Positions 26,701 to 34,775 of a stretch of DNA of 64,000 nt are shown here, one piece after another. Source of the DNA: FEN-33 sp963768775 (GTDB taxonomy: Archaea; Thermoplasmatota; Thermoplasmata; Methanomassiliicoccales; UBA472); the NCBI GenBank assembly GCA_963768775.1, contig CAVYIY010000008.1, forward strand, positions 372,001 through 436,000, given 5' to 3'. Below the pieces are notes generated by a model. The model searched no databases. It was not told the DNA's origin and was given only the letters and a program-made list of their open reading frames with translations. The position numbers were made by a program, and so were the translations under genes. Every line of letters starts with the position of its first letter. The stretch's first letter is position 1.

Positions 26701-28121
26701 TCCACCTTCGGCACGTAACCAGGCATCGCTGCAGTGTAAAGTTCCTGCAATCTCGCGCCGCCGAAATACTCGGCCCACATCGGCTTGACGATGGAGTTGA
26801 GCTCGGAGATCGTGCCGTCTATCGCCTCGGTTGTTTCCGAAAACTCGCGGTCCAGCCTCGCGTCGATCGCCGGAGGGTCACCGCTCATCCTCTTGGTCAG
26901 AACGGAATAAGTGCCCGGCCGATCGGCCCGGGCGTCATGGAGCAGGACGACCGAATCCTGTAGCCCCGCGCGGCCGAGGCGCTGATGTACCACGTCGAGC
27001 GCGGCGCGCTTCTGGCACACCACTAGCACCTTTTCTTTCCTGGCCAAAGCGCTTGTGATCAGGTTGACGATCACCTGCGATTTGCCGGTACCTGGCGGTC
27101 CGCGGACCACGACGCACTCTGCTTGCTGCGCCTCCACGATCACCGCGTCTTGGCTCGAGTCGGTGGGAAGCACGAGGTTCATCTCGCGGTCGGGCAGCGC
27201 ATCGAGATCGATCGCCGGAATTGCCTGCACCGGGCTCCTGCGCAGATAAGGAGTCTCGAGCAGATCGTCGATGATGCCCTGGTCCATTTCCCCCGCCTGG
27301 GCGCGCTCGATCATGAGTTCATAATCGTGGAAGATAGCGGTCGATCCCTGGGGGAAGTTGCCGACAACCGCGGTCGGCTCGAGATGCAATTTGACCGATC
27401 CCATCGCCTCGATCTCCGCGGCGTTGAGCGGCTTGAGTGGCAGTATTTGCGAAGATGGAACCTCGATGCTCAGGGGAACCTCGCAACGTAGCAATTCATC
27501 GTTCAGCTTGGCGATGAGATAACTCGATAATCCCTCTCGCGGCGCCTGGTCCAGAATGTCGTCCAGGCGTTCCTGGAATTCCTCGGAGAGGGAGACGCCG
27601 CACGCCTTCTTCAGCGCCGCTAAGAGCGCGCGGTTGACCACGGGGTACTCCTCCTCGGCGAAGGCGAGATACCAACCGGGAGAGGTGTCCCGGCGCACGC
27701 GCTCGAGGCGCACCGGGAAGAGGACGAGCGGCGCGCGCACGAAGCTCTCCGCGCCCGCCTGCCCGACAAGGAACGGGAATCCCAGATAGAGGTCGCTCAA
27801 TCCCGTCTCTTCGAATATCGTCCGGGCGGAGCGCTCGAGATAGGTGAGATTGGAGCGTGCCTCTTCGGCCTCGTCGCTCCGGTCCGAGTCCTTGATCAGG
27901 CAGATTGCGGAGCGGGTCCAGACCGCCTTCTTCAAGACGTCGTCGATCTTGTCCGGGTAGCTTTGCCAAGCCGAACCGAGATCGAAGGCCCATTTCTTCT
28001 CTGCCTTCCTCAAGAGAATGGAGCGGTTCCTCCAATCGACGTGCAGCATGCGGTCCCGATAGACCTTCAACCGTTCCACGAAGCGCAATGACTGCGTCCG
28101 CTCGTCCACTTTCCCATCCAT
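23796..28121 (-). CDS. DUF4011 - SF1 helicase - PD-(D/E)XK nuclease, candidate defence protein
   Basis: About 1441 aa. The N-terminal part carries a DUF4011-like domain (RAPLVLFPVRLE). The superfamily 1 helicase has Walker A GPPGTGKS (about 341-348), Walker B VIFDESSQL (about 825), SWHYRSRYQQLI, VQGDERDVIIFSVA and RLNVAITRAKERV. Near residue 1165 comes a Vsr/MTES_1575-like nuclease (YRIDLAVV, GIECDGATFHS, RDVGRQSFLEDRGW). An uncharacterised domain of about 160 residues ends it. ATG 28121 is exactly 27 bp from a minus-strand TATA box; the frame is open to 28229. Similar DUF4011-helicase-Vsr proteins have been reported as stand-alone antiphage systems. Confidence 0.85.
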   Translation of the reverse strand: MDGKVDERTQSLRFVERLKVYRDRMLHVDWRNRSILLRKAEKKWAFDLGSAWQSYPDKIDDVLKKAVWTRSAICLIKDSDRSDEAEEARSNLTYLERSARTIFEETGLSDLYLGFPFLVGQAGAESFVRAPLVLFPVRLERVRRDTSPGWYLAFAEEEYPVVNRALLAALKKACGVSLSEEFQERLDDILDQAPREGLSSYLIAKLNDELLRCEVPLSIEVPSSQILPLKPLNAAEIEAMGSVKLHLEPTAVVGNFPQGSTAIFHDYELMIERAQAGEMDQGIIDDLLETPYLRRSPVQAIPAIDLDALPDREMNLVLPTDSSQDAVIVEAQQAECVVVRGPPGTGKSQVIVNLITSALARKEKVLVVCQKRAALDVVHQRLGRAGLQDSVVLLHDARADRPGTYSVLTKRMSGDPPAIDARLDREFSETTEAIDGTISELNSIVKPMWAEYFGGARLQELYTAAMPGYVPKVEMGTVPNRLSRPSLASIVQKLPELQIGHWKYDSPASPIALRCSFAAMDPNAKFDIDISLARMTEAAVPAALPLGSLNEQEDSLRRLADYDAMRGRAFKFISPRWWRANGAYNQIRSRFQGDPRVQDTARMRESLTAGLALLRALQELQKWLRPEGINGIAKVQGDPAALRSRLEAARGALAEFDKVQEFDRLVASLDPSGQEVFELCASRIAVDQGSWARIVEQEVITRWISSIEHQNQQLAGDPFSRYLELKSRLITLLDKRRELFKRRLAHQVLESARRPLLPPGEHHPNRRPETDWNKLLSEFGKKRRVKPVHKLIEEYPFQMMTIAPCWLVSPEAASEVFPLERGMFDMVIFDESSQLAVERALPSLYRSKRALIAGDEKQLRPFDLFQSKEDDEEEDEVTEAESLLVLSMRVLSPRYLSWHYRSRYQQLIDFSNHAFYDGNLQIAANVQRKFELPPIDFIRCDGVWEERTNSVEAEKVVDIIHWLLSEGEIRGKLPSIGVITFNEPQRDLVDDRVEARRTSNEEFDRLYSLASRAELDLDERPFVKNIENVQGDERDVIIFSVAYAPDKLGKFRVQFGSLSQEGGENRLNVAITRAKERVIMVASFDPAQLPVEGVKNIGPMRLKEYLQYAKAVAEMRGDEVAQLLTKLDAVTASPPVTQTIAEFDAPLESQVRQALEALGHKVESQVGFSGYRIDLAVVDPKDDSRYVIGIECDGATFHSAKSARERDVGRQSFLEDRGWTIERVWSRNWWRDRPGEIARLQRRIQELSRPKKRGDKPPAAAPTSLPRAPEKHRAPEEMIDQGPASIPDVLAIGANLPEKDDRSMRFIFFKQLETRTPQEMDAAKGMLDWADESEMRLWWREVGGVTTVTPYFKHGGIAHWMFSLRADGTVDLHFQYLKAPFDGKARRLELIRRLSAIPNVSIPEEYASKTRTLLLAALSSDEALEKFIRAMEWYEAEVKRS

Positions 28122-28143
28122 CCTGGAAAGAAGCGGACGGTCT

Positions 28144-28152
28144 ACTAATAAT
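28144..28152 (-). promoter_or_regulatory. TATA box of the helicase-nuclease gene
   Basis: CATTATTAG on the minus strand, centred 27 bp from ATG 28121; it predicts a leaderless mRNA and fixes the start. Confidence 0.55.
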
Positions 28153-28286
28153 GATTTCGAGGCGGTGCTAAAAACTAGTAATGAAAAAGGTCCTTCATCC
28201 AAAGGAGAGGACCAAAGGTAAACGCCCACCCGAACCGCATTTGTCCGGTGTAGGATTGAAATGTGCGCTCAGAAGCGAAGTCCGAT

Positions 28287-28418
28287 CTACTTCTTTTTCG
28301 GCTTGGCCTTTGCCACTACCTTCTTTGCCACTGGCTTCTTCGCTGCAACCTTCTTTGCCACTGGCTTCTTCGCTGCTACCTTCTTCTTCACTGCTGGCTT
28401 CTTCACGGCTGGTGTCAT
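28287..28418 (-). CDS. 43-aa lysine/alanine/valine-rich basic protein (histone H1-tail-like)
   Basis: Starts MTPAVKKPAVKKK and continues as near-repeats of AAKKPVAKKV, ending AKAKPKKK with TAG. About 20 of 43 residues are Lys and there are no acidic residues. It resembles the C-terminal tails of histone H1, the chlamydial Hc1 and the tails of some bacterial HU proteins, but has no folded domain. A role in binding DNA or RNA is inferred from charge alone. It lies between the helicase-nuclease gene and a small membrane protein gene, in an AT-richer intergenic island. Confidence 0.65.
   Translation of the reverse strand: MTPAVKKPAVKKKVAAKKPVAKKVAAKKPVAKKVVAKAKPKKK
28318..28377 (+). repeat. Two tandem 30-bp coding repeats
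   Basis: Two 30-bp units (28318-28347 and 28348-28377) differ at only one base and encode the repeated ten-residue block of the lysine-rich protein; a diverged partial third unit follows. Slippage could change the length of the protein. Confidence 0.75.
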
Positions 28419-28557
28419 TATGTTTTCCCCATGCTGTGCGAGACCACGTCAGATCTAGCATCAGCATGACTACATAGGTTAGTGGTGGTCATAATGGTTA
28501 CTAAGCTGAAGTCGAAAAATACCTAGTGCTGGAGCAGGGCCGATTACACGAAAATCA

Positions 28558-28564
28558 TTTATAG
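28558..28564 (+). promoter_or_regulatory. TATA box of the two-helix membrane protein
   Basis: TTTATAG; 27 bp before ATG 28587, so the mRNA should be leaderless. Confidence 0.55.
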
Positions 28565-28586
28565 ACTTACACCATTGAGCGGCACG

Positions 28587-28793
28587 ATGGAAGAGGACGC
28601 ATTCCCAAAAAAGTTCAAGCTGGCACTATCAATACTTCTAATAATCGGTGCACTGGTATTCTATTGGGCATGGGGCATTTTGTACAACAGTTGGAATATT
28701 TTCGAAGGCTCCAACATGGGCGTCTACGCGATCGTGGTGATCATGCTCGCCTTCGGCATCCTCGGGCTTTTGCTCACGAGAGCGAAGAATTGA
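28587..28793 (+). CDS. Small two-helix membrane protein (68 aa)
   Basis: The N terminus is short and charged (MEEDAFPKKFK), followed by two hydrophobic helices (about residues 13-33 and 45-63) and a basic end (TRAKN), predicting both termini inside. ATG 28587 fits a leaderless promoter; a TTG 12 bases earlier is possible. No family is recognised. Confidence 0.7.
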   Translation: MEEDAFPKKFKLALSILLIIGALVFYWAWGILYNSWNIFEGSNMGVYAIVVIMLAFGILGLLLTRAKN

Positions 28794-28880
28794 GGGTCTG
28801 GAATTTCTGATTTCCTCCCGCTAAATTCTCAGCATTCTCACTGTGCGCAAGAACGCAGGAACAGAAAGGAAGGGGGCAAA

Positions 28881-30285
28881 TCACATCGATCTGGCTGCGT
28901 ATGCGGCGATGCCTGTTTGCTTGCCGCACATGATGCATTCTCCATGGAAATTCTCAGGAACATAGGGCGTGCCCAAGAGCTTCAGCTCGGTCTTCTCCTC
29001 GATCTTGTGACCGCATTCTTCGGACCCGCACCAACCGAATCTCAATATTTTCTTGGGCAGAACATCGAGCGAGGTTATCGTTTCCACCGATGACGCAAGG
29101 CGCTTCGCGGCGTTGCTCATCATGTCAATGGAGATCTTCGCCAGCATCGCCTGAGAATCCTTGATGGCGTTGCCCCGGAGGAACGTTCCCTTCGAGCCGT
29201 CATGCCTGATCGCGTACGAGACTTTTCCCTCTGCGATGTCGCGGCCGCCGAGCTCGAGGCGGAGCGGCACCCCCTTTATCTCCCAGTGATAGAACTTGCT
29301 GCCCGGTCGATCGTCCCTTTCGTCGAGCGTGACCCTGAGCCCTGCTGCGAGAAGTTCGTCGCGCAGCTTTCGAGCCTCGGCCATGACCTCCTCGACCTTG
29401 CCCTTTGCAAGGATCGGGATGATCACGATCTGGAACGGCGCGACGTCGGGTGGGAGCACCAATCCTTTGTCGTCACCATGGAACGCCACGATCGATCCGA
29501 CCAAGCGCTCGCTCATCCCGTAGGTGGTCTGATGGACGTATTTCAGCTCTCCGTCCACGTCCTCGAATTTGATCTCGAATGGCATAGAGAAATTCTGCCG
29601 GTAGTGATGGATTGAGCCGAGCTGCAGGCTCCTGCCCTCGAGCAGACGGGCAATCGACTCCGACCGTGTAGTAGGCGCCGGGGAACTTGTCCCAGTCGGT
29701 GCGCTTGAGCAGGAAGTAGGGGAGGGCGAGATGACGGTTGAGCCGCTCCAAGATCACGAAGTCCTCCTCCACCTGCTTCTGCGCGTCCTCCTCGGTCGTA
29801 TGGCAGGTGTGCGACTCGAAGAAATGGATCTCCCTCACGCGGATGAAGGCACGGGTCTGCTTCGTCTCGTAACGGAAAGTGTTCACGATCTGATAGGTCT
29901 TGAGCGGAAGGTCTGAGTGGGATCGTACCCAAAGCGCGAATATCGGATACATCGCCGTCTCGGAAGTCGGCCGCAGGCAGAGGGGGATGTCGAGCTTGTT
30001 GAGCCCCGCGTGCGTGACCCAGTACACCTCGGAATCGAATCCCTTGATGTGCTCCTTCTCCTTCTTGAACTCCGTCTCCGGGATGAGCAACGGGAAGCAG
30101 ACCTCATCGTGGTTCGTCGCGTCTAGCTCCTGCCGGATGTAGGTGTCGACCTGGCGCATGATCTTCCAGCCGTATGGCGTCCAGACATTCATGCCCTTGA
30201 TCGGATAACGCTTGTCGGTCAGGTTCGCCAGCTCCACGACCTCGTTGTACCACTCACTGAAATCGTCGGACTTCTTGACAACCAT
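28881..30285 (-). CDS. proS: Prolyl-tRNA synthetase, archaeal type (one frameshift)
   Basis: A class II synthetase charging tRNA-Pro. Motif 2 lies around TFRYETKQTRAFIRVREI; CLRPTSETAMYPIFALW binds proline/ATP. The C terminus has the zinc-binding domain of archaeal/eukaryotic ProRS (RFGWCGSEEC and ECIMC). An extra T at about 29652 splits the gene after YYTVGVD; removing it gives DARLLEGRSLQLGSIHHYRQ, continuing into the downstream frame for about 467 aa. Since the enzyme is essential, I read this as sequence error. ATG 30285 is preceded by a minus-strand TATA near 30328. Confidence 0.94.
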
Positions 30286-30406
30286 TGGTCGGCCCCAGTA
30301 CTGGTTGGGAATGCGATTCGGTTCTTATATGTTTTCGAGGCGCAAGCTTGGATTCGCCATCTGTTGGGATAATCCAATCTCTGGATGGAGCTGGTCAGCA
30401 TGCCTC

Positions 30407-31255
30407 TTAGACTACTTTGGCGACCTCGTCGGCGACGGAGATCATCGAGACCTCGTTCTCCAGAGTGTTGGTCGAAATGACCCGATCGCACACCATCTTT
30501 AATTTATCCAACGCGCCTCCGATGAACAGCCCATGGGTGCAGACGGCGAAGACTTTCTTCGCCCCGATGCGCTTGAGCTCGTTGGTAGCCGCGACGATCG
30601 TGCCGCCGGTGGAGATGATGTCGTCCACGATGAGAACGGTCTTTCCCCGAGCATCCAGCCTGCTGGTCTGGATGACGACCTCCGAGCCGCTCAATCGAGT
30701 TTTGGTCAGGTGATCGTTGGCGCAGCCGAGCACGTGCGCGACCTCCGCCGCGCGCTGCGAAGCGCCTTTGTCCGGAGCGAGCACCAGGTCCACCTCATTG
30801 TTGAGGAAGTAATTGCCGATCGCCGCGGTGGCGGTTAGGTCCTTAGCTCCAGGCTTGGTGAACCAACGGAGGATGTCAGGCTTGTGCAGGTCTATGGTGA
30901 AGAGCCGGTCCGTGTCCACGGCAAGATGCTTCAGCATGACCTGCGCACTCAGCGCCTCGCCGGGATTGAACCTTCTGTCCTGCCGTCCGTAGCCGAAGTA
31001 TGGAACAATCGTGGTGATCTTCTCCGCCCCGAGGCCTCTTGCCGCGTCCTGTAATAGGAAGAGCTCGACCAGGCTGGAATCGGGATAGGTGTTCTGGACG
31101 ATTACGGTCTCCTTGTCGAGGCTCTCCTCCTCGATCCGGACATATCCTTCGCCATCGGGGAAACGTTTGGTTGTTGCCTGTATGCACTCCGTTCCCAACT
31201 TGTTGGCCAGATCGGTGGCCAGGCGCTTCGACGTCGAACCGCACAGAACCTTCAT
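30407..31255 (-). CDS. prs: Ribose-phosphate pyrophosphokinase (PRPP synthetase)
   Basis: A 282-aa enzyme that makes PRPP for purine, pyrimidine and histidine synthesis. Conserved regions are the flexible-loop/ATP area PYFGYGRQDRRFNPGEALSAQ, the DLHKPDILRWF segment, and the PRPP-binding loop VLIVDDIISTGGT. A minus-strand TTAAATGG box near 31282 is 27 bp from the ATG, so the mRNA is probably leaderless. Confidence 0.96.
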   Translation of the reverse strand: MKVLCGSTSKRLATDLANKLGTECIQATTKRFPDGEGYVRIEEESLDKETVIVQNTYPDSSLVELFLLQDAARGLGAEKITTIVPYFGYGRQDRRFNPGEALSAQVMLKHLAVDTDRLFTIDLHKPDILRWFTKPGAKDLTATAAIGNYFLNNEVDLVLAPDKGASQRAAEVAHVLGCANDHLTKTRLSGSEVVIQTSRLDARGKTVLIVDDIISTGGTIVAATNELKRIGAKKVFAVCTHGLFIGGALDKLKMVCDRVISTNTLENEVSMISVADEVAKVV

Positions 31256-31435
31256 CTTTGGAGGAATCCGCCTGCCATCTTAAATGGTTTGGGAAGGCTG
31301 GACCAGGGAGCGGGTGAGCCATCCTGCGCAAATCGACATCAAGAGCGACCAGGGATTCCGCGCCATTTCTGTGTCGTTTCAAAGAAGGATTAAGAAGTTC
31401 CATTCCATCTCGTTGGAGCGAGTTGTGGCACCATC

Positions 31436-32518
31436 ATGAAGACGAAAGTTGTGTTTCTTGGCGGATACCTCGGTGCAGGCAAGACAACTTTGGCTTTTCA
31501 TTTGGCTCGGGCGTTGCACGAGCAGGGGAAGTCCGTCTCCGTGGTCTTGAACGACCAAGGCAATGTTCTCGTCGACACCCAATTCATGAAGAACGCTGGT
31601 GTTGACGTTGCAGAGGTCATTGGAGCGTGCTTCTGCACGAAGTTCGATGAGTTCGTGAAGAACGCCCGCAGCCTCGTAGCGATGGGACGACCGGACGTCA
31701 TCCTCGCCGAGCCTATCGGGACCTCGACGAGCCTCATGTCCTCGGTGATCGCCCCGATGAAATCGCTGTATAAGGACGAGTTCCATGTCTCGCCGCTATT
31801 CGTCGTCGTCGACGGACCAAGGGCCTCCGGCGAAATGGGGCAGGGCGAGAGTCTTGGGCTCGCAGCAAGGAAGATGATCCCGATCCATCAGATGCACGAA
31901 GCGGAGATCATGGTGATCTCCAAGACAGATCTGATGACTGATGATGAGAGGAAAGAATTGGTCGGGCGACTGAGCGCGCAAGTGCCTGATGCTAAAGTGA
32001 TCGAGTTCTCGTCAATGGATCTGCGGAACATGGTCAGCATTTTGGAGGTCATCAACTCGGACCGCGAGACGTCCAAGCTGGTGTCGAGTGTGGACCAGCG
32101 AGCCTTCAGAGCGGAGAAGTCCTCGATGGGCTGGTACAGCGCCAACTGCAAGCTGACCAGTGCGAATGACAAGGTGGACGTCTACAACCTTCTGACCGAC
32201 ATAATGAAAGGCATCGCGCGTCGGTTCAAGACAGAGGACGTAGCGCACGTCAAGGTGCTGCTCAGTTCTCCCAAGGCCAGCGCGAAGATAAGCTTGGTCG
32301 AAGGCTCTATCCAGATTGATGACCTGAAGGGCGGGAGATACTTCATGGGGGAGGGAGAATTCATCCTGAACTCAAGGGTCCGTTCGCCGCCCAAGCCGCT
32401 GCAGCTCGGCATCGATGAGATACTCGAGGCGGTCTTCTCGAAAGCAGGCGTCTCGGTCACGGACAAGAAGGTCGCCTGCTTCGCGCCCAAGCCCGATGCG
32501 CCGAAGCACATCTCATAA
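31436..32518 (+). CDS. G3E (CobW/HypB/UreG-type) P-loop GTPase
   Basis: A 360-aa protein with P-loop GGYLGAGKTT (9-18), an NDQGNV switch region, C65-x-C67 (GACFCTKF) in the place of the CobW metal motif, AEPIGTS, and an SKTDL base-recognition motif. G3E GTPases insert metals or activate metallocentres (nickel, cobalt/corrinoid, zinc). The C-terminal 150 residues are not a standard CobW_C domain. Such genes often accompany corrinoid methyltransferases in methanogens, but the methyltransferase here is 12 kb away, so any link is inference. Confidence 0.85.
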   Translation: MKTKVVFLGGYLGAGKTTLAFHLARALHEQGKSVSVVLNDQGNVLVDTQFMKNAGVDVAEVIGACFCTKFDEFVKNARSLVAMGRPDVILAEPIGTSTSLMSSVIAPMKSLYKDEFHVSPLFVVVDGPRASGEMGQGESLGLAARKMIPIHQMHEAEIMVISKTDLMTDDERKELVGRLSAQVPDAKVIEFSSMDLRNMVSILEVINSDRETSKLVSSVDQRAFRAEKSSMGWYSANCKLTSANDKVDVYNLLTDIMKGIARRFKTEDVAHVKVLLSSPKASAKISLVEGSIQIDDLKGGRYFMGEGEFILNSRVRSPPKPLQLGIDEILEAVFSKAGVSVTDKKVACFAPKPDAPKHIS

Positions 32519-32581
32519 TCGTGCCTAGCAGGCGAGCTGAGCGCAGGGTATCATCAGGATTCTGAAACAAGGACCTGCAAA

Positions 32582-32590
32582 CATATTAAT
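32582..32590 (+). promoter_or_regulatory. TATA box of herA
   Basis: CATATTAAT; predicted start near 32613, 10 bases before ATG 32623. Confidence 0.5.
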
Positions 32591-32622
32591 CCTGTACCCT
32601 CGATATCGCAACTAGGGATGGA

Positions 32623-34197
32623 ATGCAAACCGATTCTACAGTGGAAGCTCCAGCGCACGACAACGCCACATTGGAGACCCACGACGACTCCAAATCACAC
32701 GCAGTAGCAGCTGCAGCCAAGCATCCGAAGCATGATGGCCTGCAGCAGGTCGGCATCATCTTCGGCAATGTGGGGACGAACGATTTCAACTTCCGAGTCT
32801 TCGGAGACATCGAGACCATGGAGTACATCCAGGTCGAGCATCAGCACGAGGGCTGGGTGCTCGGCAGGGTCTCGGAGATGCAGCGCAAGACCGATCTGTC
32901 GCTGGAGAAGGCCAAGCGCATCCAGGACGGCCAGGACGTCGACATCGACGAGGAGGTGATCGCACGAGTGGACGTAGTCGGCTTCCGCGACGACCGCGGG
33001 CTGCTGCAGGTCCCTCGTACTCCGTTCAGAGCGGGCGATAACGTCTACAAGGCGACCGGCACCCTGATCAAGGACGTCATCGGGCTCAGGGAGAACATGG
33101 ACACTGGGGCATACCTCGGCCTGCTGTTCGGGCATGACATACGAGTGGAAGTGGACATCAACGCCATGGTGCAGAAGCACGTCTCGATCTTGGCGAAGAC
33201 CGGCGGGGGCAAGAGCTTCCTCTGCGGCGATCTCATCGAGGAGCTGATGAAGCACGAGGTCACCACCATGATCTTCGACCCTCATGGCGAGTATGGTGCC
33301 ATGCGCGACAAGGGCTCCTCGGCCAAGAGCCACCGCAATTTCAACGTCACCCCGCACGGATATCCGGAGCACATCATCGAGTTCGCTACGGACACCGTGA
33401 TCAACCCAAAGGCGAAGTCTCTCAAGTTCACCCTCTGCAACCTCGAAGCCAGAGACATCCTCGAATTGACCAGCCTGAAGAGCGCCAAGAACTACCTCAC
33501 ATCGCTGCGGAAGGCGATCGACTCGATCCGCTCGGTCAGGAAGGAGTACTCCCTGAAGGAGATCATTAGCGTGCTGGATTCCGAGGAGGACGGGCAGAAC
33601 GCCGCCCTCATCAACGAGCTGGAATATCTGAACGAGACGAACATATTCGCTTCGCAGGGAACGAAGATCGATGACCTGGTGGTCAAAGGAAAAGTAACGA
33701 TAATCAACTTCAAGGGGACGCCTCCGGACATCCAGGAACTAGTGGTCAACCGCATCGCCACCGCGCTATTCGAGCTGCGCAAGGTGGGCAAGATACCGCC
33801 GATGATGATGGTGGTGGAGGAGGCGCACAACTACTGCCCGCAGATCGGGCTCGCGGCATCTTCCAAGATATTTCGCACCATCGCCTCCGAGGGGCGCAAG
33901 TTCGGCCTCGGGCTTACGATAATCAGTCAGAGGGCGGCGAAGATCGACAAGAACGTGCTCTCGCAGTGCAACACCCAGATGATCCTCAAGGTGACCAACC
34001 CCAATGACCTCAAGGCCATCGCCAATTCGCTGGAGGGGCTGTCGGCCGGCATGGAGGACGAGATCCAACGGCTGCCGATCGGCGTCGCGCTCATCGTCGG
34101 CGGGAACATCCAGATGCCTCTGTTCGTGGAAGTGAGGCCGAGGGAGAGCCGTCACGGAGGCGAGAGCGTGGAAATCGTCCCCTCCAAGAGGGTGTGA
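32623..34197 (+). CDS. herA: HerA-type DNA-translocating ATPase
   Basis: A 524-aa hexameric ATPase of the HerA/FtsK superfamily, involved in DNA end resection and recombination. A His/Ala/Asp-rich N-terminal extension (1-40) precedes the HAS-barrel domain. Walker A is KTGGGKS (192-198) and Walker B MVVEEAHNY (about 395). The arginine-finger region ISQRAAKIDKNVLSQCNTQ and the C-terminal LPIGVALIVGG follow. Its usual partners nurA, mre11 and rad50 are not adjacent; instead a DUF357 gene follows 1 base later. Confidence 0.92.
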   Translation: MQTDSTVEAPAHDNATLETHDDSKSHAVAAAAKHPKHDGLQQVGIIFGNVGTNDFNFRVFGDIETMEYIQVEHQHEGWVLGRVSEMQRKTDLSLEKAKRIQDGQDVDIDEEVIARVDVVGFRDDRGLLQVPRTPFRAGDNVYKATGTLIKDVIGLRENMDTGAYLGLLFGHDIRVEVDINAMVQKHVSILAKTGGGKSFLCGDLIEELMKHEVTTMIFDPHGEYGAMRDKGSSAKSHRNFNVTPHGYPEHIIEFATDTVINPKAKSLKFTLCNLEARDILELTSLKSAKNYLTSLRKAIDSIRSVRKEYSLKEIISVLDSEEDGQNAALINELEYLNETNIFASQGTKIDDLVVKGKVTIINFKGTPPDIQELVVNRIATALFELRKVGKIPPMMMVVEEAHNYCPQIGLAASSKIFRTIASEGRKFGLGLTIISQRAAKIDKNVLSQCNTQMILKVTNPNDLKAIANSLEGLSAGMEDEIQRLPIGVALIVGGNIQMPLFVEVRPRESRHGGESVEIVPSKRV

Positions 34198-34198
34198 G

Positions 34199-34492
34199 AT
34201 GCAGGACCGCATCGCGAAAGAGAAAATCGATAAGTACCTGGACACGACCGGGAGGGCTCTGGAGAAGCTGAAGGTCGCCGCGCCGCCGCGCTCGTTCAAC
34301 CGCAAGCTGGCGGAGAGCTTCCTGGAAATGGCCCGGTCCTACTACGCGGATGCGAACCACTTCATGCAGACGGGGGATTTCGTCAACGCCTTCGCCTGCG
34401 TCAACTACGCCCACGGCTGGCTCGACGCCGGAGCGCGCATCGGTCTGTTCGATGTGGGCGAGGATGACCGCCTTTTCACATTGTATGAGTGA
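34199..34492 (+). CDS. DUF357 domain protein (97 aa)
   Basis: A small all-helical archaeal protein, with ARSYYADANHFMQTGDFVNAFACVNYAHGWLDAGARIGLF as recognisable core (a TPR-like helical hairpin). Function unknown. It is translationally linked to herA (1-base gap), suggesting a joint role in DNA metabolism. It ends TGA. Confidence 0.88.
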   Translation: MQDRIAKEKIDKYLDTTGRALEKLKVAAPPRSFNRKLAESFLEMARSYYADANHFMQTGDFVNAFACVNYAHGWLDAGARIGLFDVGEDDRLFTLYE

Positions 34493-34519
34493 TCAATCCT
34501 CGCGTCTGTTAGGAGCAAA

Positions 34520-34693
34520 CTAGGTCGTAATCAGATATCGGACTCCCAAGACTACGAGGATCATCCCAAGGAGCCTGCCGACCCAGAATAGAAGACTGTC
34601 TCCTTCATAGGCGAAGGCTATCCCTGCGATGATGAAGCCCACGACCATCAATGCTGCTCCCACCTTGAAGTGGCGTCTCCTCTCCGGGCTCAT
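34520..34693 (-). CDS. Small two-helix membrane protein (57 aa)
   Basis: Begins MSPERRRHFKVGAALMVVGF; a basic N terminus, two hydrophobic helices separated by an EGDSLLFWVG turn, and a short tail RYLITT before TAG. The codons are unbiased toward any overlapping frame and no other gene covers the stretch. Function unknown. Confidence 0.55.
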   Translation of the reverse strand: MSPERRRHFKVGAALMVVGFIIAGIAFAYEGDSLLFWVGRLLGMILVVLGVRYLITT

Positions 34694-34775
34694 GGGAATT
34701 CATCTCCAATGGAATCAAAAAGCCTTTCGACTAAGGAAGAAAAGGAAGGAAATTGGTGGAGGGCTCGTGCGAGTA

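Noticed and set aside
28318..28377. Direct repeats considered as a CRISPR fragment
   Set aside because: The two 30-bp units abut without spacers and encode the Lys-rich protein.
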